Positions 37,504 through 47,394 are shown, counted from the stretch's first letter. The stretch: 64,000 bases of DNA from Mesorhizobium liriopis (GCF_024053505.1 NZ_JAMXQS010000009.1:186001-250000), one strand, 5' to 3'. Numbers and translations: made by a program. The notes: generated from the sequence alone by a model not told the origin.

Positions 37504-37537
37504 AAAAGGCCCGGCAGTTTTCACCGCCGGGCCTTTT
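37504..37537. terminator. Bidirectional terminator between hydrolase and RND genes
   Basis: Perfect 12-bp stem AAAAGGCCCGGC (37504-37515), 10-nt loop, GCCGGGCCTTTT (37526-37537). It provides a T run in both directions and lies between convergent stops at 37499 (+) and 37553 (-). Confidence 0.9.
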
Positions 37538-37552
37538 CTCATTGAGTCTGAT

Positions 37553-40500
37553 TTATTCGGCCGGGGCCAGACTCGGCTCCGACGCCTGGGCTTCCGGCTT
37601 CGGCTTGTCCTTCGAGCGCACCAGCTTCATCACGAACACGAAGAAGACCGGCACGAAGAAGACCGCGAGCACCGTGGCCGAGATCATGCCGCCGAGCACG
37701 CCCGTGCCGATCGCGTTCTGGCTGGCAGCACTCGCGCCCGTCGCGATCGCCATCGGCACGACGCCCAGCGTAAAGGCCAGCGAGGTCATCAGGATCGGGC
37801 GGAAGCGCAGATGGGCGGCTTCGAGTGTCGCGTCCATCAGCGAATAGCCTTGTGCCCGCAGATCCTTGGCGAATTCGATGATCAGGATCGCGTTCTTGGC
37901 CGACAAACCGATGATCGTGATCAGGCCCACCAGGAAGTAGACGTCGTTCGACATGCCGCGCAAGGTGACTGCGGCCACCGAGCCGATCACGCCGAGCGGC
38001 ACCACCAGCATCACCGAGAACGGGATCGACCAGCTCTCGTAAAGGGCTGCGAGCAGCAGGAAGATGAACAGGATCGACAGCGCGATGAGTGCCGGCGCCT
38101 GACTGCCCGACTGGATTTCCTGCAGGGACTGGCCCGTCCACTCATAGCCGAAGCCCTGGGGCAGTTCGCCCGCGATGCGCTGCAGTTCCTGAATGGCCTC
38201 ACCCGAGGAATGGCCCGGAGCGGCTGCGCCGCCGATGCGCACGGACGGATAGCCGTTATAGCCGACGATCTGGGTCGGACCCCGCTCCCACGACACGGTG
38301 GTGAAGGAGGAGAGCGGCACCATGCCCCCGTTGCTGTTGCGCACGTTGATCTTCAGAAGATCGTCCGCCTGCACGCGCTGCAGCCCGTCCGCCTGCACCG
38401 TCACGCGCTGGAGGCGGCCGGCATTGGGGAAGTCGTTGACATAGGCCGAGCCCAGATTGGTGGTGAGCACGGCATTCACGTCGGCGAACGAAACGCCGAA
38501 GGTGTTCGCCTTCTCGCGGTCGATGTTGAGACGGATCTGGGCGGCGTCCGGCAGGCCGGTGACGCGGGTGCCGGCGAGGATCGGACTTTGGGCGGCCAGC
38601 CCCATGAACTGGTCGCGCGCGGCGGCGAGTGCCGCCTGGCCTTGGCCGGCACGATCCTGAAGGCGGAAATCGAAGCCGCTCGACTGGCCCAAGCCCTGAA
38701 TGGGCGGCGGCGAGAGCGCGAACGAGATCGCATCCTTGAGCCCGAAGAGCTGGCCGTTGACGCGGCCCGAGATCGCATCCGCCGAATCCTCGGGGCCGCG
38801 CTCGTCCCAGTCCTTGAGCGTCGCGAACATCAGGCCGGCATTCTGGCCCGAGCCCGAAAAGGAGAAGCCGTTGATGGCGATGGTGGTCGCGACGGCCTTT
38901 TCCTTTTGATAGATGCCTTCGATCTGCTTGACCACGTCGAGCGTGCGCTCGAAGCTGGCTTCCGCAGGCGCCTGGATGTCGGTGATCGTGTAGCCCTGAT
39001 CCTCGTTGGGCAGGAAGGCGCTCGGCAGGCGCAGGTAGAACCAGCCAAGCCCGGCGAGAAGGGCGAGATAGATCACCATCAGCCGCTTGGGCCTGTGGAT
39101 CATCCAGCCCACCGCGCCGCTATATTTGCGCGAGGTCTTGTTGAAGCCGCGATTGAACAGGCCGAAGAAGCCGCGCTTTTCGTGATGGTCCTCCGACACC
39201 GGCTTGAGGAACGAGCCGCACATGGCCGGCGTCAGCGAAAGCGCCAGCACCGCCGAAAACAGGATGGCGGCCACCATGGTCAGCGAAAACTGCTGGTAGA
39301 TGATGCCGACCGCGCCGGGGAAGAAGGCCATGGGGATGAACACGGCCGCCAGTACAAGCGTGATGCCGATGATGGCGCCCTGAATCTCGCCCATCGCCTT
39401 GACGGTCGCTTCCTTGGGCGGAAGCTTTTCCTCGGCCATGATGCGTTCGACGTTCTCGACCACCACGATGGCGTCATCGACCAGAATGCCGATGGCGAGC
39501 ACCATGGCGAACATGGTGAGCACGTTCACCGAGAAGCCGGAGATATACATCACCGCCAGCGTTCCCGCGAGCGCGATCGGCACCACGATCAACGGGATCA
39601 GGGTGTAGCGGATGTTCTGCAAAAACAGGAACATCACCAGGAACACCAGCACGATGGCTTCCAGAAGCGTGTGGATCACCTTTTCGATCGATTTCGAAAC
39701 GAAAGGCGAGGTGTCGTAAGGGATGTCGTAGGACACGCCCTGCGGGAAGAAGCGTGCGAGTTCGTCCATGGTCGCCTTGACGGCCGTCGCCGTTTCCATG
39801 GCATTGCCCGTGGGCGAGAGCTGGACGCCGATGGCCGCACTCGGCTTGCCGTTCTGGCGCGCCGAGAAGCTGTAGCTTTCGCCGCCGATCTCGACCCGCG
39901 CGACATCACGCAACCGCACGGTAGAGCCGTCCGGATTGGCGCGCAGCACGATCGAGCCGAACTCGTCGGGCGAGGCGAGCTGCCCCGTCACGTTGACGAT
40001 GGCCGAAATCTGCTGGCCAGCGGGCACCGGGTTCTGGCCGATGCTGCCAGCCGCCACCTGCGCATTCTGCGCCGAAATGGCGTTGGTCACATCCGCCGGC
40101 GTCAGGTTGAGGCCGACCATCTTGTCGGGATCGAGCCAGATGCGCATGGAGCGCTGGGTCGAGAAGAACTGTGCCTGACCGACACCCGGCACGCGCCGCA
40201 CTTCGTTGAGCACGTTGCGGTTCATGTAGTCGCCCAGGCCGATGGCATCCATGCGGCCGTCGTCCGAGAGAAGCGTGACCACCAGAAGGAACGACGAACT
40301 CGCCTGCTCGACGCGGATGCCCTGCGTCACCACGGTCTGCGGCAGGCGGGATTCCACGCGGGCGATGCGGTTCTGCACCTCGACCTGGGACTGGCCGATA
40401 TCGGCACCGGGCCGGAAGGTGACATTGATCGAGATCGACCCCGACGATTCGGAAGTCGACTCGAAGTAGAGCAGATCGGGCGCGCCGTTCAGCTCTTCCT

Positions 40501-40696
40501 CGATCAGGCGCGTCACGCTCTGATACATGTCCTCGGGCGAGGCACCCGGATAGGTGGCCGAGATCTGGATCTGCGGCGGGGCGACGTTCGGATATTGCGC
40601 GATCGGCAGGAAGGGCAGGGCGATCACGCCCGCCAGCAAGATGAAGATCGCGACGACCCAGGCAAAGATCGGCCGGGCGATGAAAAAGCGCGACAT
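37553..40696 (-). CDS. RND multidrug efflux pump, AcrB-type
   Basis: 1047 residues from ATG 40696, the standard AcrB length. It starts with the conserved MSRFFIARPIFAWVVAIFI helix. The inner-membrane helices 4 and 10 regions (VLAIGILVDDAIVVVENVER with the proton-relay Asp-Asp pair near 407) and the periplasmic porter domains are intact, as is the second half GFGYEWTGQSLQE. It exports drugs or lipophilic compounds driven by protons, in complex with the adaptor upstream and an outer-membrane channel not encoded here. It ends at a shared terminator. Confidence 0.95.
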   Translation of the reverse strand: MSRFFIARPIFAWVVAIFILLAGVIALPFLPIAQYPNVAPPQIQISATYPGASPEDMYQSVTRLIEEELNGAPDLLYFESTSESSGSISINVTFRPGADIGQSQVEVQNRIARVESRLPQTVVTQGIRVEQASSSFLLVVTLLSDDGRMDAIGLGDYMNRNVLNEVRRVPGVGQAQFFSTQRSMRIWLDPDKMVGLNLTPADVTNAISAQNAQVAAGSIGQNPVPAGQQISAIVNVTGQLASPDEFGSIVLRANPDGSTVRLRDVARVEIGGESYSFSARQNGKPSAAIGVQLSPTGNAMETATAVKATMDELARFFPQGVSYDIPYDTSPFVSKSIEKVIHTLLEAIVLVFLVMFLFLQNIRYTLIPLIVVPIALAGTLAVMYISGFSVNVLTMFAMVLAIGILVDDAIVVVENVERIMAEEKLPPKEATVKAMGEIQGAIIGITLVLAAVFIPMAFFPGAVGIIYQQFSLTMVAAILFSAVLALSLTPAMCGSFLKPVSEDHHEKRGFFGLFNRGFNKTSRKYSGAVGWMIHRPKRLMVIYLALLAGLGWFYLRLPSAFLPNEDQGYTITDIQAPAEASFERTLDVVKQIEGIYQKEKAVATTIAINGFSFSGSGQNAGLMFATLKDWDERGPEDSADAISGRVNGQLFGLKDAISFALSPPPIQGLGQSSGFDFRLQDRAGQGQAALAAARDQFMGLAAQSPILAGTRVTGLPDAAQIRLNIDREKANTFGVSFADVNAVLTTNLGSAYVNDFPNAGRLQRVTVQADGLQRVQADDLLKINVRNSNGGMVPLSSFTTVSWERGPTQIVGYNGYPSVRIGGAAAPGHSSGEAIQELQRIAGELPQGFGYEWTGQSLQEIQSGSQAPALIALSILFIFLLLAALYESWSIPFSVMLVVPLGVIGSVAAVTLRGMSNDVYFLVGLITIIGLSAKNAILIIEFAKDLRAQGYSLMDATLEAAHLRFRPILMTSLAFTLGVVPMAIATGASAASQNAIGTGVLGGMISATVLAVFFVPVFFVFVMKLVRSKDKPKPEAQASEPSLAPAE

Positions 40697-40706
40697 GGCC
40701 TGTTCC

Positions 40707-41915
40707 TTACTTGGCTGAGGCCGTGTTTTCGGGCTGGTCCTGCCCGGTGCCACCCTGCTGCGGCGGCGCATCCGGGTTCCAGGGCGACGGATTGATCGGC
40801 GCGCCGGGACGGATCTTCTGGAAGCCTTCGGCGATGACCTTCTCGCCGCCCTTCAGACCTTCGGTGACCACCACGCGCTCATCGACCGTGCGGCCAGTGC
40901 GGATGGGCAGGATCTCGGCCTTGTTCTCGGCGCCCACGAGGTAGACCTGCGCATTGCCGCCCGCATCGCGTTGCACGGCCTGCTGGGGCACGGTGATTGC
41001 GTTGCGCTCGATGCCCTGCTCGATCAGGACGCGCACATACATGCCCGGCAGAAGATCGCTCTTGGGGTTGGGCACTTCGGCGCGCAGCGTCACCTGGCCG
41101 GTGGTCTGGTCGACGGTTGCTTCGGAGAACAGGAAGCGGCCCTGCGAGCCGTATTCGCTGCCGTCGTCGAGCTTGATGCGCACGCGTGCTTCGGTCGGCG
41201 ACATGCTTTCCACCGTGCCGGCCTCTGCCGCGCGCTTGAGCGACAGAAGCGCATTCGAGGACTGAGTGAAGTCCACATAGACGGGATCGAACTGCTGGAT
41301 GGTGGCGAGATTGTCGGTGCTCGACACCAGCGCGCCCTCGGTGATGTCGGCGCGCCCGATGCGGCCGGCGATCGGCGCCTTCACCTCGGAATATTGCAGG
41401 TTGAGCTCGGCCGCAGCCAGACTCGCGCGGGCCGCAGCCACATCGGCATCGGCCTGGGCGAGGGCGGATACGGCCGAATCTTCCTGCGAGGCGCTGTTGA
41501 TGCGGCGCTCGCGCAGTTCGCGCTGGCGGTCGGCCGTCTGGCGGGCCTGAACCTGACCGGCCTCGGCACGCTGGAGCGTCGCCTTGGCGCTGTCCACCTG
41601 AACCTGGAACGGAGCCGGATCGATGCGGTAGAGCACGTCGCCCGCCTTGACGAGGCTGCCCTGCTCGAAGATGCGCTCGACGATGATGCCCGACACGCGC
41701 GGGCGTACCTCGGCGATGCGGGTCGGCGCTACGCGGCCCGGCAATTCGTTGGTGATGGGCAGGCTCTCGGCCTTGGTCTCGACGAACGAGACGGGCGACG
41801 GCGGCATGGCGGGCGGGCCACCCTGCGCCTGGCCCTGGCCGCCCGCATCGCTGCAAGCCGTTGCGAGTGCGAGGAGAGAAGAAAGAACGATAAACTTGGC
41901 AGATGCGGACTTCAT
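40707..41915 (-). CDS. RND periplasmic adaptor (AcrA-type lipoprotein)
   Basis: 402 residues. The lipoprotein signal ends at the lipobox LATAC (Cys21). A membrane-fusion fold follows: beta-barrel start PGRVAPTRIAEVRPRVSGIIV, coiled-coil hairpin (about 105-170, Gln/Arg/Ala-rich), and the lipoyl half APIAGRIGRADITEGALVS. The C-terminus is Pro/Gln-rich. It bridges the AcrB-type pump and the outer membrane. The next gene starts 10 bp downstream; the tetR gene lies 57 bp upstream in the same direction. Confidence 0.95.
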   Translation of the reverse strand: MKSASAKFIVLSSLLALATACSDAGGQGQAQGGPPAMPPSPVSFVETKAESLPITNELPGRVAPTRIAEVRPRVSGIIVERIFEQGSLVKAGDVLYRIDPAPFQVQVDSAKATLQRAEAGQVQARQTADRQRELRERRINSASQEDSAVSALAQADADVAAARASLAAAELNLQYSEVKAPIAGRIGRADITEGALVSSTDNLATIQQFDPVYVDFTQSSNALLSLKRAAEAGTVESMSPTEARVRIKLDDGSEYGSQGRFLFSEATVDQTTGQVTLRAEVPNPKSDLLPGMYVRVLIEQGIERNAITVPQQAVQRDAGGNAQVYLVGAENKAEILPIRTGRTVDERVVVTEGLKGGEKVIAEGFQKIRPGAPINPSPWNPDAPPQQGGTGQDQPENTASAK

Positions 41916-41972
41916 GAGAACGATCCGAAGGTGAAAAAGGAAAACAAAAACAGTGAAAGGAGACGTCGAAAA

Positions 41973-42563
41973 TTATTGAAGTGCGGGCAGTTCTTTCGTG
42001 GATGAACCGGTCGGGGCGGGGTCGTCGATCATGGCGGCGATGTCGCCGAGAATTCTGGCTCTTTCCTCGGGCGGCCAATCGTAAAGCCCTAGGAACTCCA
42101 TCAGTTTGAGACCTTGGACGGCGAGAAACGCGATCTGAGCCTTGGCTGGATCGGTCGATGTTTCCTGGATCTCAGTCATCGTGCTGCCGACGAGCTTTTC
42201 CCATCCGTGGCGCAGTTCGGCGTCGAGACTGGCGGCAGCACAGAGATTGATGCCGACAGACTGCGCCCGGCAGTCCATTCCCTGGCCGATGGTTGCGATG
42301 AAAGCCTTGATGAGGGCGTTGGCCTCGCCTTGGCGCGCCAGAACCGCCGCATCCATCTTGGCGCGCTCCTTATCCAGGCGGCGTTCGCTCACCGCGCGGA
42401 TCAGCGCTTCCTTGGACTTGTAGTCGTAGAGAACGGTGGCCTTGGAGATGCCGGCCTCGGTCGCCACGGCATCAAGGGTGAGGCGCGCCGCACCATCGCG
42501 CACGACCACGGCCTCGGCCGCGTCGAGCACGCTGTCTTTGTCGATCGTACGAGGACGGGACAT
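41973..42563 (-). CDS. TetR-family repressor of the RND operon
   Basis: 196 residues from ATG 42563 (a start at 42584 would overlap the operator). N-terminal HTH: RPRTIDKDSVLDAAEAVV and EAGISKATVLYDYKSKEALIRAV. The C-terminal ligand domain includes a Cys-containing MDCRAQSVGINLC. It is first of three co-directional genes with the acrAB-type genes, so it probably autorepresses the operon through the palindrome at 42581-42592. Confidence 0.9.
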   Translation of the reverse strand: MSRPRTIDKDSVLDAAEAVVVRDGAARLTLDAVATEAGISKATVLYDYKSKEALIRAVSERRLDKERAKMDAAVLARQGEANALIKAFIATIGQGMDCRAQSVGINLCAAASLDAELRHGWEKLVGSTMTEIQETSTDPAKAQIAFLAVQGLKLMEFLGLYDWPPEERARILGDIAAMIDDPAPTGSSTKELPALQ

Positions 42564-42580
42564 CAGCCACCAGTTTATTT

Positions 42581-42592
42581 CCAACCGGTTGG
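42581..42592. promoter_or_regulatory. Perfect 12-bp palindrome, TetR operator candidate
   Basis: CCAACCGGTTGG, flanked by AT-rich TTATTT on the left and TTATTTAT on the right. It ends 18 bp upstream of the tetR start codon. TetR repressors of efflux operons usually bind such palindromes over their own promoter. Confidence 0.6.
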
Positions 42593-42685
42593 TTATTTAT
42601 GCTGCATCGCACAGTGTGTCAAATGATAGATGCGACTTTCAACAATTGGGATGCCTCTGCGGAAGGCTCAAGAGGAAAGGGGGCG

Positions 42686-42717
42686 AAAATAAAAAAGAGG
42701 CGCCGAACGCCCCTTTT
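42686..42717 (-). terminator. Terminator of the AraC-family gene
   Basis: On the minus strand GGGGCG, loop TTCGG, CGCCTC and then TTTTTTATTTT. The stem extends with A-T pairs. It is 58 bp after the AraC-family stop and protects the tetR operon from read-through. Confidence 0.75.
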
Positions 42718-42774
42718 CATGCATGCCGCCAGTGGCAGCTTCAGGCGCGGGCCGCAGCGGGGCACATCGCTCGC

Positions 42775-43731
42775 TCAGGCGGCCTGGGCGCGCATACGAC
42801 CGGGTGCGGTGCCGATGATGCGCTTGAAGGCGCGGCTGAACGAGGCCTCGGAATCGTAGCCCAGGCGATGGGCGACCTCGGCGATGCGGTCGCGGTCGCG
42901 CGAAATCCACTGGCGGGCCTGATGCATGCGGACCTGCGCCACATAACGCGCCGGCGTTTCGCCGACGATCTGTGCGAACTTTTCCGCGAAGCTCGAACGC
43001 GATGCGCCCATCAACCTGGCGAGTTCGGCGACCGTCCAGTCGCGCTCGGGCTCGGCATGGATGGCGGCAAGCACGCGGCCGACCTCGCGGTCGCGCACGG
43101 CGGCAATCCAGCCCTTCGCATTGCCGCAGCCATGCTCGACCCAGGAGCGGATGATCTGGGCCGCGAGCACATCGGCCAACCGCGCAAGGATGCCGCCGGC
43201 ACCGACCCGGCTCATGCCGCATTCGGAAACCATGGCGTTCAGGAGATGCGGGATGGTGGGCTCGCTCTTCATCAGTTCCTGCGCGCGCATCATGTCGGGC
43301 ATCATGCGCATCAGGGGATGCAGGCGGTCGAGATTGAAGCGCATCGAGCCGCAGAACAAAAGCGACTGACCGCCCGAGCCGCCACCGTGGAAATCGAACA
43401 CGTCCTCGCAGATCGCGCGGCATTCGCGGCGGGGAAAGGCTTTGGGCTCGAGGCCGGGGTGGCTTGCCAGCATATGGGCCGCGCCATGCGGGATCAGCAC
43501 CGCGTCGCCCGCGGTCAGCTCCTCCCACTCGCCTTCCGGGGTAAAGAGCCAGCAGCCTGTTTCGGCGACGAAGTGGAAGCGCGCATCCTCCTGCTTGGGA
43601 AAGGTGAAGCACCAGGGCGCGGCAAGCTGGCAACGGCCATATTCCACGCCGTCGAGCCGCAGGCCCTGCAGCATGTCCGTCAAAGGATCGCCCGATGGCA
43701 GGATGTCGGATTTGGACGAATGGTCAAGCAT
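42775..43731 (-). CDS. AraC-family regulator with cupin sensor
   Basis: 318 residues from ATG 43731, the first ATG after the divergent gap; upstream in-frame starts run into the MFS gene. N-terminal AraC-binding cupin (ESGCW-like AETGCWLFTPEGEWEELTAGDAVLIPHGAAHMLAS, residues about 50-90). C-terminal double HTH with WTVAELARLMGASRSSFAEKFAQIVGETPARYV and RIAEVAHRLGYDSEASFSRAFKRIIGTAPG. It probably controls the MFS exporter encoded divergently 75 bp away. Confidence 0.9.
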   Translation of the reverse strand: MLDHSSKSDILPSGDPLTDMLQGLRLDGVEYGRCQLAAPWCFTFPKQEDARFHFVAETGCWLFTPEGEWEELTAGDAVLIPHGAAHMLASHPGLEPKAFPRRECRAICEDVFDFHGGGSGGQSLLFCGSMRFNLDRLHPLMRMMPDMMRAQELMKSEPTIPHLLNAMVSECGMSRVGAGGILARLADVLAAQIIRSWVEHGCGNAKGWIAAVRDREVGRVLAAIHAEPERDWTVAELARLMGASRSSFAEKFAQIVGETPARYVAQVRMHQARQWISRDRDRIAEVAHRLGYDSEASFSRAFKRIIGTAPGRMRAQAA

Positions 43732-43806
43732 AACGGATTTTCTAGCATGGAAGCTCCAGATAATCGAGCCTAGTTGAAGCGCTCGATTTGATGGAGACAT
43801 GGTTCC

Positions 43807-45039
43807 ATGTCCGACTGGGCTTCTTCCTCTCCGCGCGACTTCGCCGAGCCGCCTGTGCAAACCGCCGTGCCGGCCACGGTCGAAAAGCCCGCATGGGCGG
43901 CGGTCGTTTCACTGACCTTCGGCGTGTTCGGTCTCGTCACTGCCGAGTTCCTGCCGGCCAGCCTGTTGACCCCGATGGCCGCCGAGCTCGGCGTGTCGAA
44001 CGGAGCCGCGGGCCAAGCCGTGACGGCAACGGCCGTGGTCGCCGCATTCGCCGGGCCGCTTCTGGTTCTGGGTTCGGGCCGGATCGATCGGCAGAAGATC
44101 GTCTGGACGCTCAGCACGATGCTCGTGGTATCGAGCCTTTTGGCGGCATTCGCCACGAACATCACGGTGCTGCTTCTGGCCCGAGCGCTCCTAGGCTTCG
44201 CGCTGGGTGGCTTCTGGGCGATGGCGGCAGCCTTGGCACTCCGCCTCGTGCCGACGGCCATGGTGCCGCGCGCGATGTCGATCATCTTCACTGGCGTGTC
44301 GGTGGCCACCGTGTTCGCCGCACCCCTCGGCGCGTTCCTGAGCGGCTTGTGGGGCTGGCGCGTCACCTTCATGGCCGCAGCGGGCATCGGCGTGGTCGCA
44401 CTTCTGGTGCAGCTTGCGACCCTGCCCAAGCTGCCGCCGGTCGCAGCTCCCGGCCTGTCCTCCTTCGCCATCGTGCTCAAGCGGCGTTCGGTCCAGGTCG
44501 GGCTCGGCACGGTGCTGCTCGTGATTTCCGGCCACTTCGCGGGCTTCACCTATATTCGGCCTTTTCTCGAACAGGTGTCGGGGCTCGGCATCCAGACGAT
44601 CTCGCTGGCGCTCCTGGCCTTCGGCATCGGTGGTTTCCTGGGCAATCTCGCCGGTGGCGTGATCGCCGAGAAAAGCGCGCGGATCGCGGTCGGCAGCGGC
44701 TCGCTGCTTCTGGCGGGCGCGGCCCTTGCGCTGATCGTCTGGGGTGCGACGGGCAGCGTTGCATTTGCCGCGACCGCGCTCTGGGGCTTCGCGTTCGGTG
44801 GCTTTCCCGTTTCGATCTCGAGCTGGAATGCACGGGTCGCGCCCGATCAGGCGGAAAGTGCCGGCGCGCTTCTCGCCACGAGCTTCCAGGTAGCCATTGC
44901 CAGCGGGGCGGTGATCGGCGGGTTGCTGGTGGACGGCATGGGGCCGGTCGGCGTCATCGGCTACGCACTGGTCGTCATCCTCGCCGGCGCGCTGCTGATG
45001 CTGGTCGCGGGGCGCGGGCGGGAGCAGGCGCCCCACTGA
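43807..45039 (+). CDS. MFS transporter, AraJ/sugar-efflux-like
   Basis: 410 residues, 12 expected membrane helices. It begins with a soluble N-terminus of about 25 residues, then FGVFGLVTAEFLPASLLTPMA, the DHA1/AraJ signature. The motif A region reads GRIDRQK between helices 2 and 3. It probably exports a drug or metabolite across the inner membrane under the divergent AraC regulator. A strong terminator follows at 45061. Confidence 0.9.
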   Translation: MSDWASSSPRDFAEPPVQTAVPATVEKPAWAAVVSLTFGVFGLVTAEFLPASLLTPMAAELGVSNGAAGQAVTATAVVAAFAGPLLVLGSGRIDRQKIVWTLSTMLVVSSLLAAFATNITVLLLARALLGFALGGFWAMAAALALRLVPTAMVPRAMSIIFTGVSVATVFAAPLGAFLSGLWGWRVTFMAAAGIGVVALLVQLATLPKLPPVAAPGLSSFAIVLKRRSVQVGLGTVLLVISGHFAGFTYIRPFLEQVSGLGIQTISLALLAFGIGGFLGNLAGGVIAEKSARIAVGSGSLLLAGAALALIVWGATGSVAFAATALWGFAFGGFPVSISSWNARVAPDQAESAGALLATSFQVAIASGAVIGGLLVDGMGPVGVIGYALVVILAGALLMLVAGRGREQAPH

Positions 45040-45060
45040 TCTGCGGGCCTTCGCAATCTG

Positions 45061-45095
45061 AACGGCGCGGCGAGAGACGCCGCGCCGTTTTTGTT
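45061..45095. terminator. Terminator between MFS and aldehyde oxidoreductase genes
   Basis: Perfect 12-bp stem AACGGCGCGGCG (45061-45072), AGAGA loop, CGCCGCGCCGTT (45078-45089), followed by TTTGTTT. It lies between convergent genes. Confidence 0.9.
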
Positions 45096-45096
45096 T

Positions 45097-47394
45097 CTAC
45101 AACAGCTTGTCGAGCGTGATCGGCAGGTCGCGCACGCGGCGGCCGGTGGCGTTGTAAACGGCGTTCGCGATGGCAGCCGCCACGCCGGTGATGCCAATCT
45201 CGCCGATACCCCGCGCGCCCAGCGGCGCGTGCGGGTCGGGGATGTCGGTCCACATCACCTCGATCTCAGGCACGTCCATGTGAACGGGCACATGGTATTC
45301 GGCGAGGCTCGGATTCATGATCCGCCCGCTGCGCGGGTCGAACAGCGTTTCCTCCGTCAGCGCCAAGCCGATGCCCATGATCATGCCGCCGCGAAACTGG
45401 CTGGTGGCGGTCTTGGCATTGAGGATGCGGCCGCAGTCGAAAGAGCCCAACATGCGGCACACGCGCACTTCGCCCGTGACGCTGTTGACGCGCACCTCGG
45501 CGAATTGGGCGGCGGTCGAGTGCATGGAATATTTCATCATCTCGAGCGGCGGGGGGGCGGCAGCTTCCACTTCCAGATGGTCGCGGCCGGCGCGGGCAAG
45601 GATCGAGGCATAGGTCTCGTGGCGCCCGGGCTCATCGACGCTGGCCAACCCCTCGTCGCGTGCTTCGAGCTTGTCGGCGCCCAAGCCTGCCAGCGGCGAG
45701 TCGTTGCCGGCCAGCCGGATCAGTTCCTTGACCAGTTCGTCGTTGGCCGCGATCACGGCCGCCGAAATCGAGGCGGTCTGTGTCGAGCCGCCCGCCAGCA
45801 CACCCTTGGGCAGGCTGGTGTCGCCGTAATCGAAGCGGACCTTTTCGAGCGGCAGGCCGAGCCGCGCGGCGGCCGCCTGTGCCTGAACGGTGGCCGTGCC
45901 CATGCCCATTTCGTGGACGGCGGTGGACACCACGGCCGAGCCGTCGGCTTCGATGCGGATGCGCGCCGAGCCGCCGGGCATGCGGTGGTAAGGGTATGTG
46001 CCGGTGGCGCAGCCCAGGCCCACCAGCCACTCGCCCTCGCGACGCGCGCCCGGCTTGGGGTCGCGCCTGTTCCAGCCGAAGCGCTCCCCGCCCTGTTCGA
46101 AGCACTGCAGCAGATAGCGCGACGAGAACGGATTGTTCGAGGTCGGATCCTTTTCGGGTTCGATGCGGCGGCGCAGCTCGATCGGGTCGAGTTCCATCTG
46201 CTCGGCGAGCTCGTCCAGTGCGCATTCGAGCGCGAACGTACCGACCGACTCGCCCGGCGCGCGCATGAAGGTGTTGGCCATCATGTCCATGTCCGCCACG
46301 CTCTGTTCGAGGCGGAAACTCTTGGACGCATAAAGGTGGCGGGCCGGGAAGGTGAACTGTTCGGGGCAGTTGTTGTGCTCGGTCATGGCGACCGTGCCGG
46401 TGTGGATGAGCGCCCTCAGCGAACCGTTGCGCTCGGCACCGAGCGCCACGCGCTGTTCGGTGGTGGTGCGCCCACCGACGATGCGGAACACGCTTTCGCG
46501 CGACAGCACGATGCGCACCGGCCGCCCGGACAGCCTGGACGCGGCCGCCGCCAGGATCTGGTGGTTCCACAGCGCCTTGCCGCCGAAACCGCCGCCCACA
46601 TAGGGCGAGGAGACATGGACCTGATCGGGGTTGATGCCGAAAATCTCGGCCAGCGTTCCCGCCGTGCCATTCAGCATCTGGGTCGCGTCGTGGACGGTCA
46701 GCTCATCGCCGTCCCATCTGACGGTCGCGCCATGGAGCTCGATGGCGTTGTGGTTGTGGCGCGGCGTGCGGAAGACGAGATCGACCCTGTGATGCGCCTC
46801 GTTGAGTTCCTTTTCGGCGTCGCCGATTTCGAACAGCGGGGGCTCGCCGAGGATGGATTGGGGGTGATGGGCCGCGAGCTTCGCCGCCTGGAAGTCGGTG
46901 ACGGCGGTGGCGCTTTCATACTCGACCTTCACCAGGGTCGCGGCATGGTCGGCCTGTTCCTGGGTCTCGGCGAGTACCAAGGCGACGGGCTCGCCGTTCC
47001 AGTGGATGTCGCGATTCTGCATCACGGGCAGGTCGCTGGCGCCCACCGCGTCGGGACGCGACATGAACATGGCCGGCGCATTCATGCGCGGGGCGTTCTC
47101 ATGGGTCATGACGAGAACGACGCCGGGCGCGGCTTCGGCTTTCGACGTATCGAGCGAGGTGATGTGCCCGCGCGCGATGGTCGAATGGACGAGCGTCGCA
47201 TAAGCGAGGCCTTCCATCGGCACCTCTGCCGCAAAGCGCGCTTGGCCCGCGACCTTGAGCGGCCCGTCCACGCGCGAGATCGGCGCGCCGAGGAGGCCGT
47301 GCTTTTCGCGTAAAGGGTCGGGCGAAGCGCCCGGCAACCAGCGGTCGGGAACGAAGCGAACGGCCGTCTTCACGGCATCCTGGATGATGCTCAT
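45097..47394 (-). CDS. paoC: Molybdenum-binding subunit of a PaoABC-type aldehyde oxidoreductase
   Basis: 765 residues from ATG 47394, overlapping the paoB-like stop (ATGA). Xanthine-oxidase-family molybdopterin cytosine dinucleotide-binding features: VGGGFGGKALWNHQ, FMRAPGESVGTFALECALDELAE, and the active-site Glu in GARGIGEIGITGVAA near residue 730. The catalytic subunit oxidises aldehydes (broad specificity in the E. coli enzyme). With PaoA and PaoB-like subunits it forms a heterotrimer; in E. coli it is periplasmic via the small subunit's Tat signal, but none is seen here, so this one may be cytosolic. Confidence 0.88.
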   Translation of the reverse strand: MSIIQDAVKTAVRFVPDRWLPGASPDPLREKHGLLGAPISRVDGPLKVAGQARFAAEVPMEGLAYATLVHSTIARGHITSLDTSKAEAAPGVVLVMTHENAPRMNAPAMFMSRPDAVGASDLPVMQNRDIHWNGEPVALVLAETQEQADHAATLVKVEYESATAVTDFQAAKLAAHHPQSILGEPPLFEIGDAEKELNEAHHRVDLVFRTPRHNHNAIELHGATVRWDGDELTVHDATQMLNGTAGTLAEIFGINPDQVHVSSPYVGGGFGGKALWNHQILAAAASRLSGRPVRIVLSRESVFRIVGGRTTTEQRVALGAERNGSLRALIHTGTVAMTEHNNCPEQFTFPARHLYASKSFRLEQSVADMDMMANTFMRAPGESVGTFALECALDELAEQMELDPIELRRRIEPEKDPTSNNPFSSRYLLQCFEQGGERFGWNRRDPKPGARREGEWLVGLGCATGTYPYHRMPGGSARIRIEADGSAVVSTAVHEMGMGTATVQAQAAAARLGLPLEKVRFDYGDTSLPKGVLAGGSTQTASISAAVIAANDELVKELIRLAGNDSPLAGLGADKLEARDEGLASVDEPGRHETYASILARAGRDHLEVEAAAPPPLEMMKYSMHSTAAQFAEVRVNSVTGEVRVCRMLGSFDCGRILNAKTATSQFRGGMIMGIGLALTEETLFDPRSGRIMNPSLAEYHVPVHMDVPEIEVMWTDIPDPHAPLGARGIGEIGITGVAAAIANAVYNATGRRVRDLPITLDKLL

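Noticed and set aside
37274-40795. Plus-strand open frame of 1173 codons opposite the AcrB-type gene
   Set aside because: His/Arg/Asp-rich low-complexity translation with no domain; the minus-strand AcrB-type protein explains the region.
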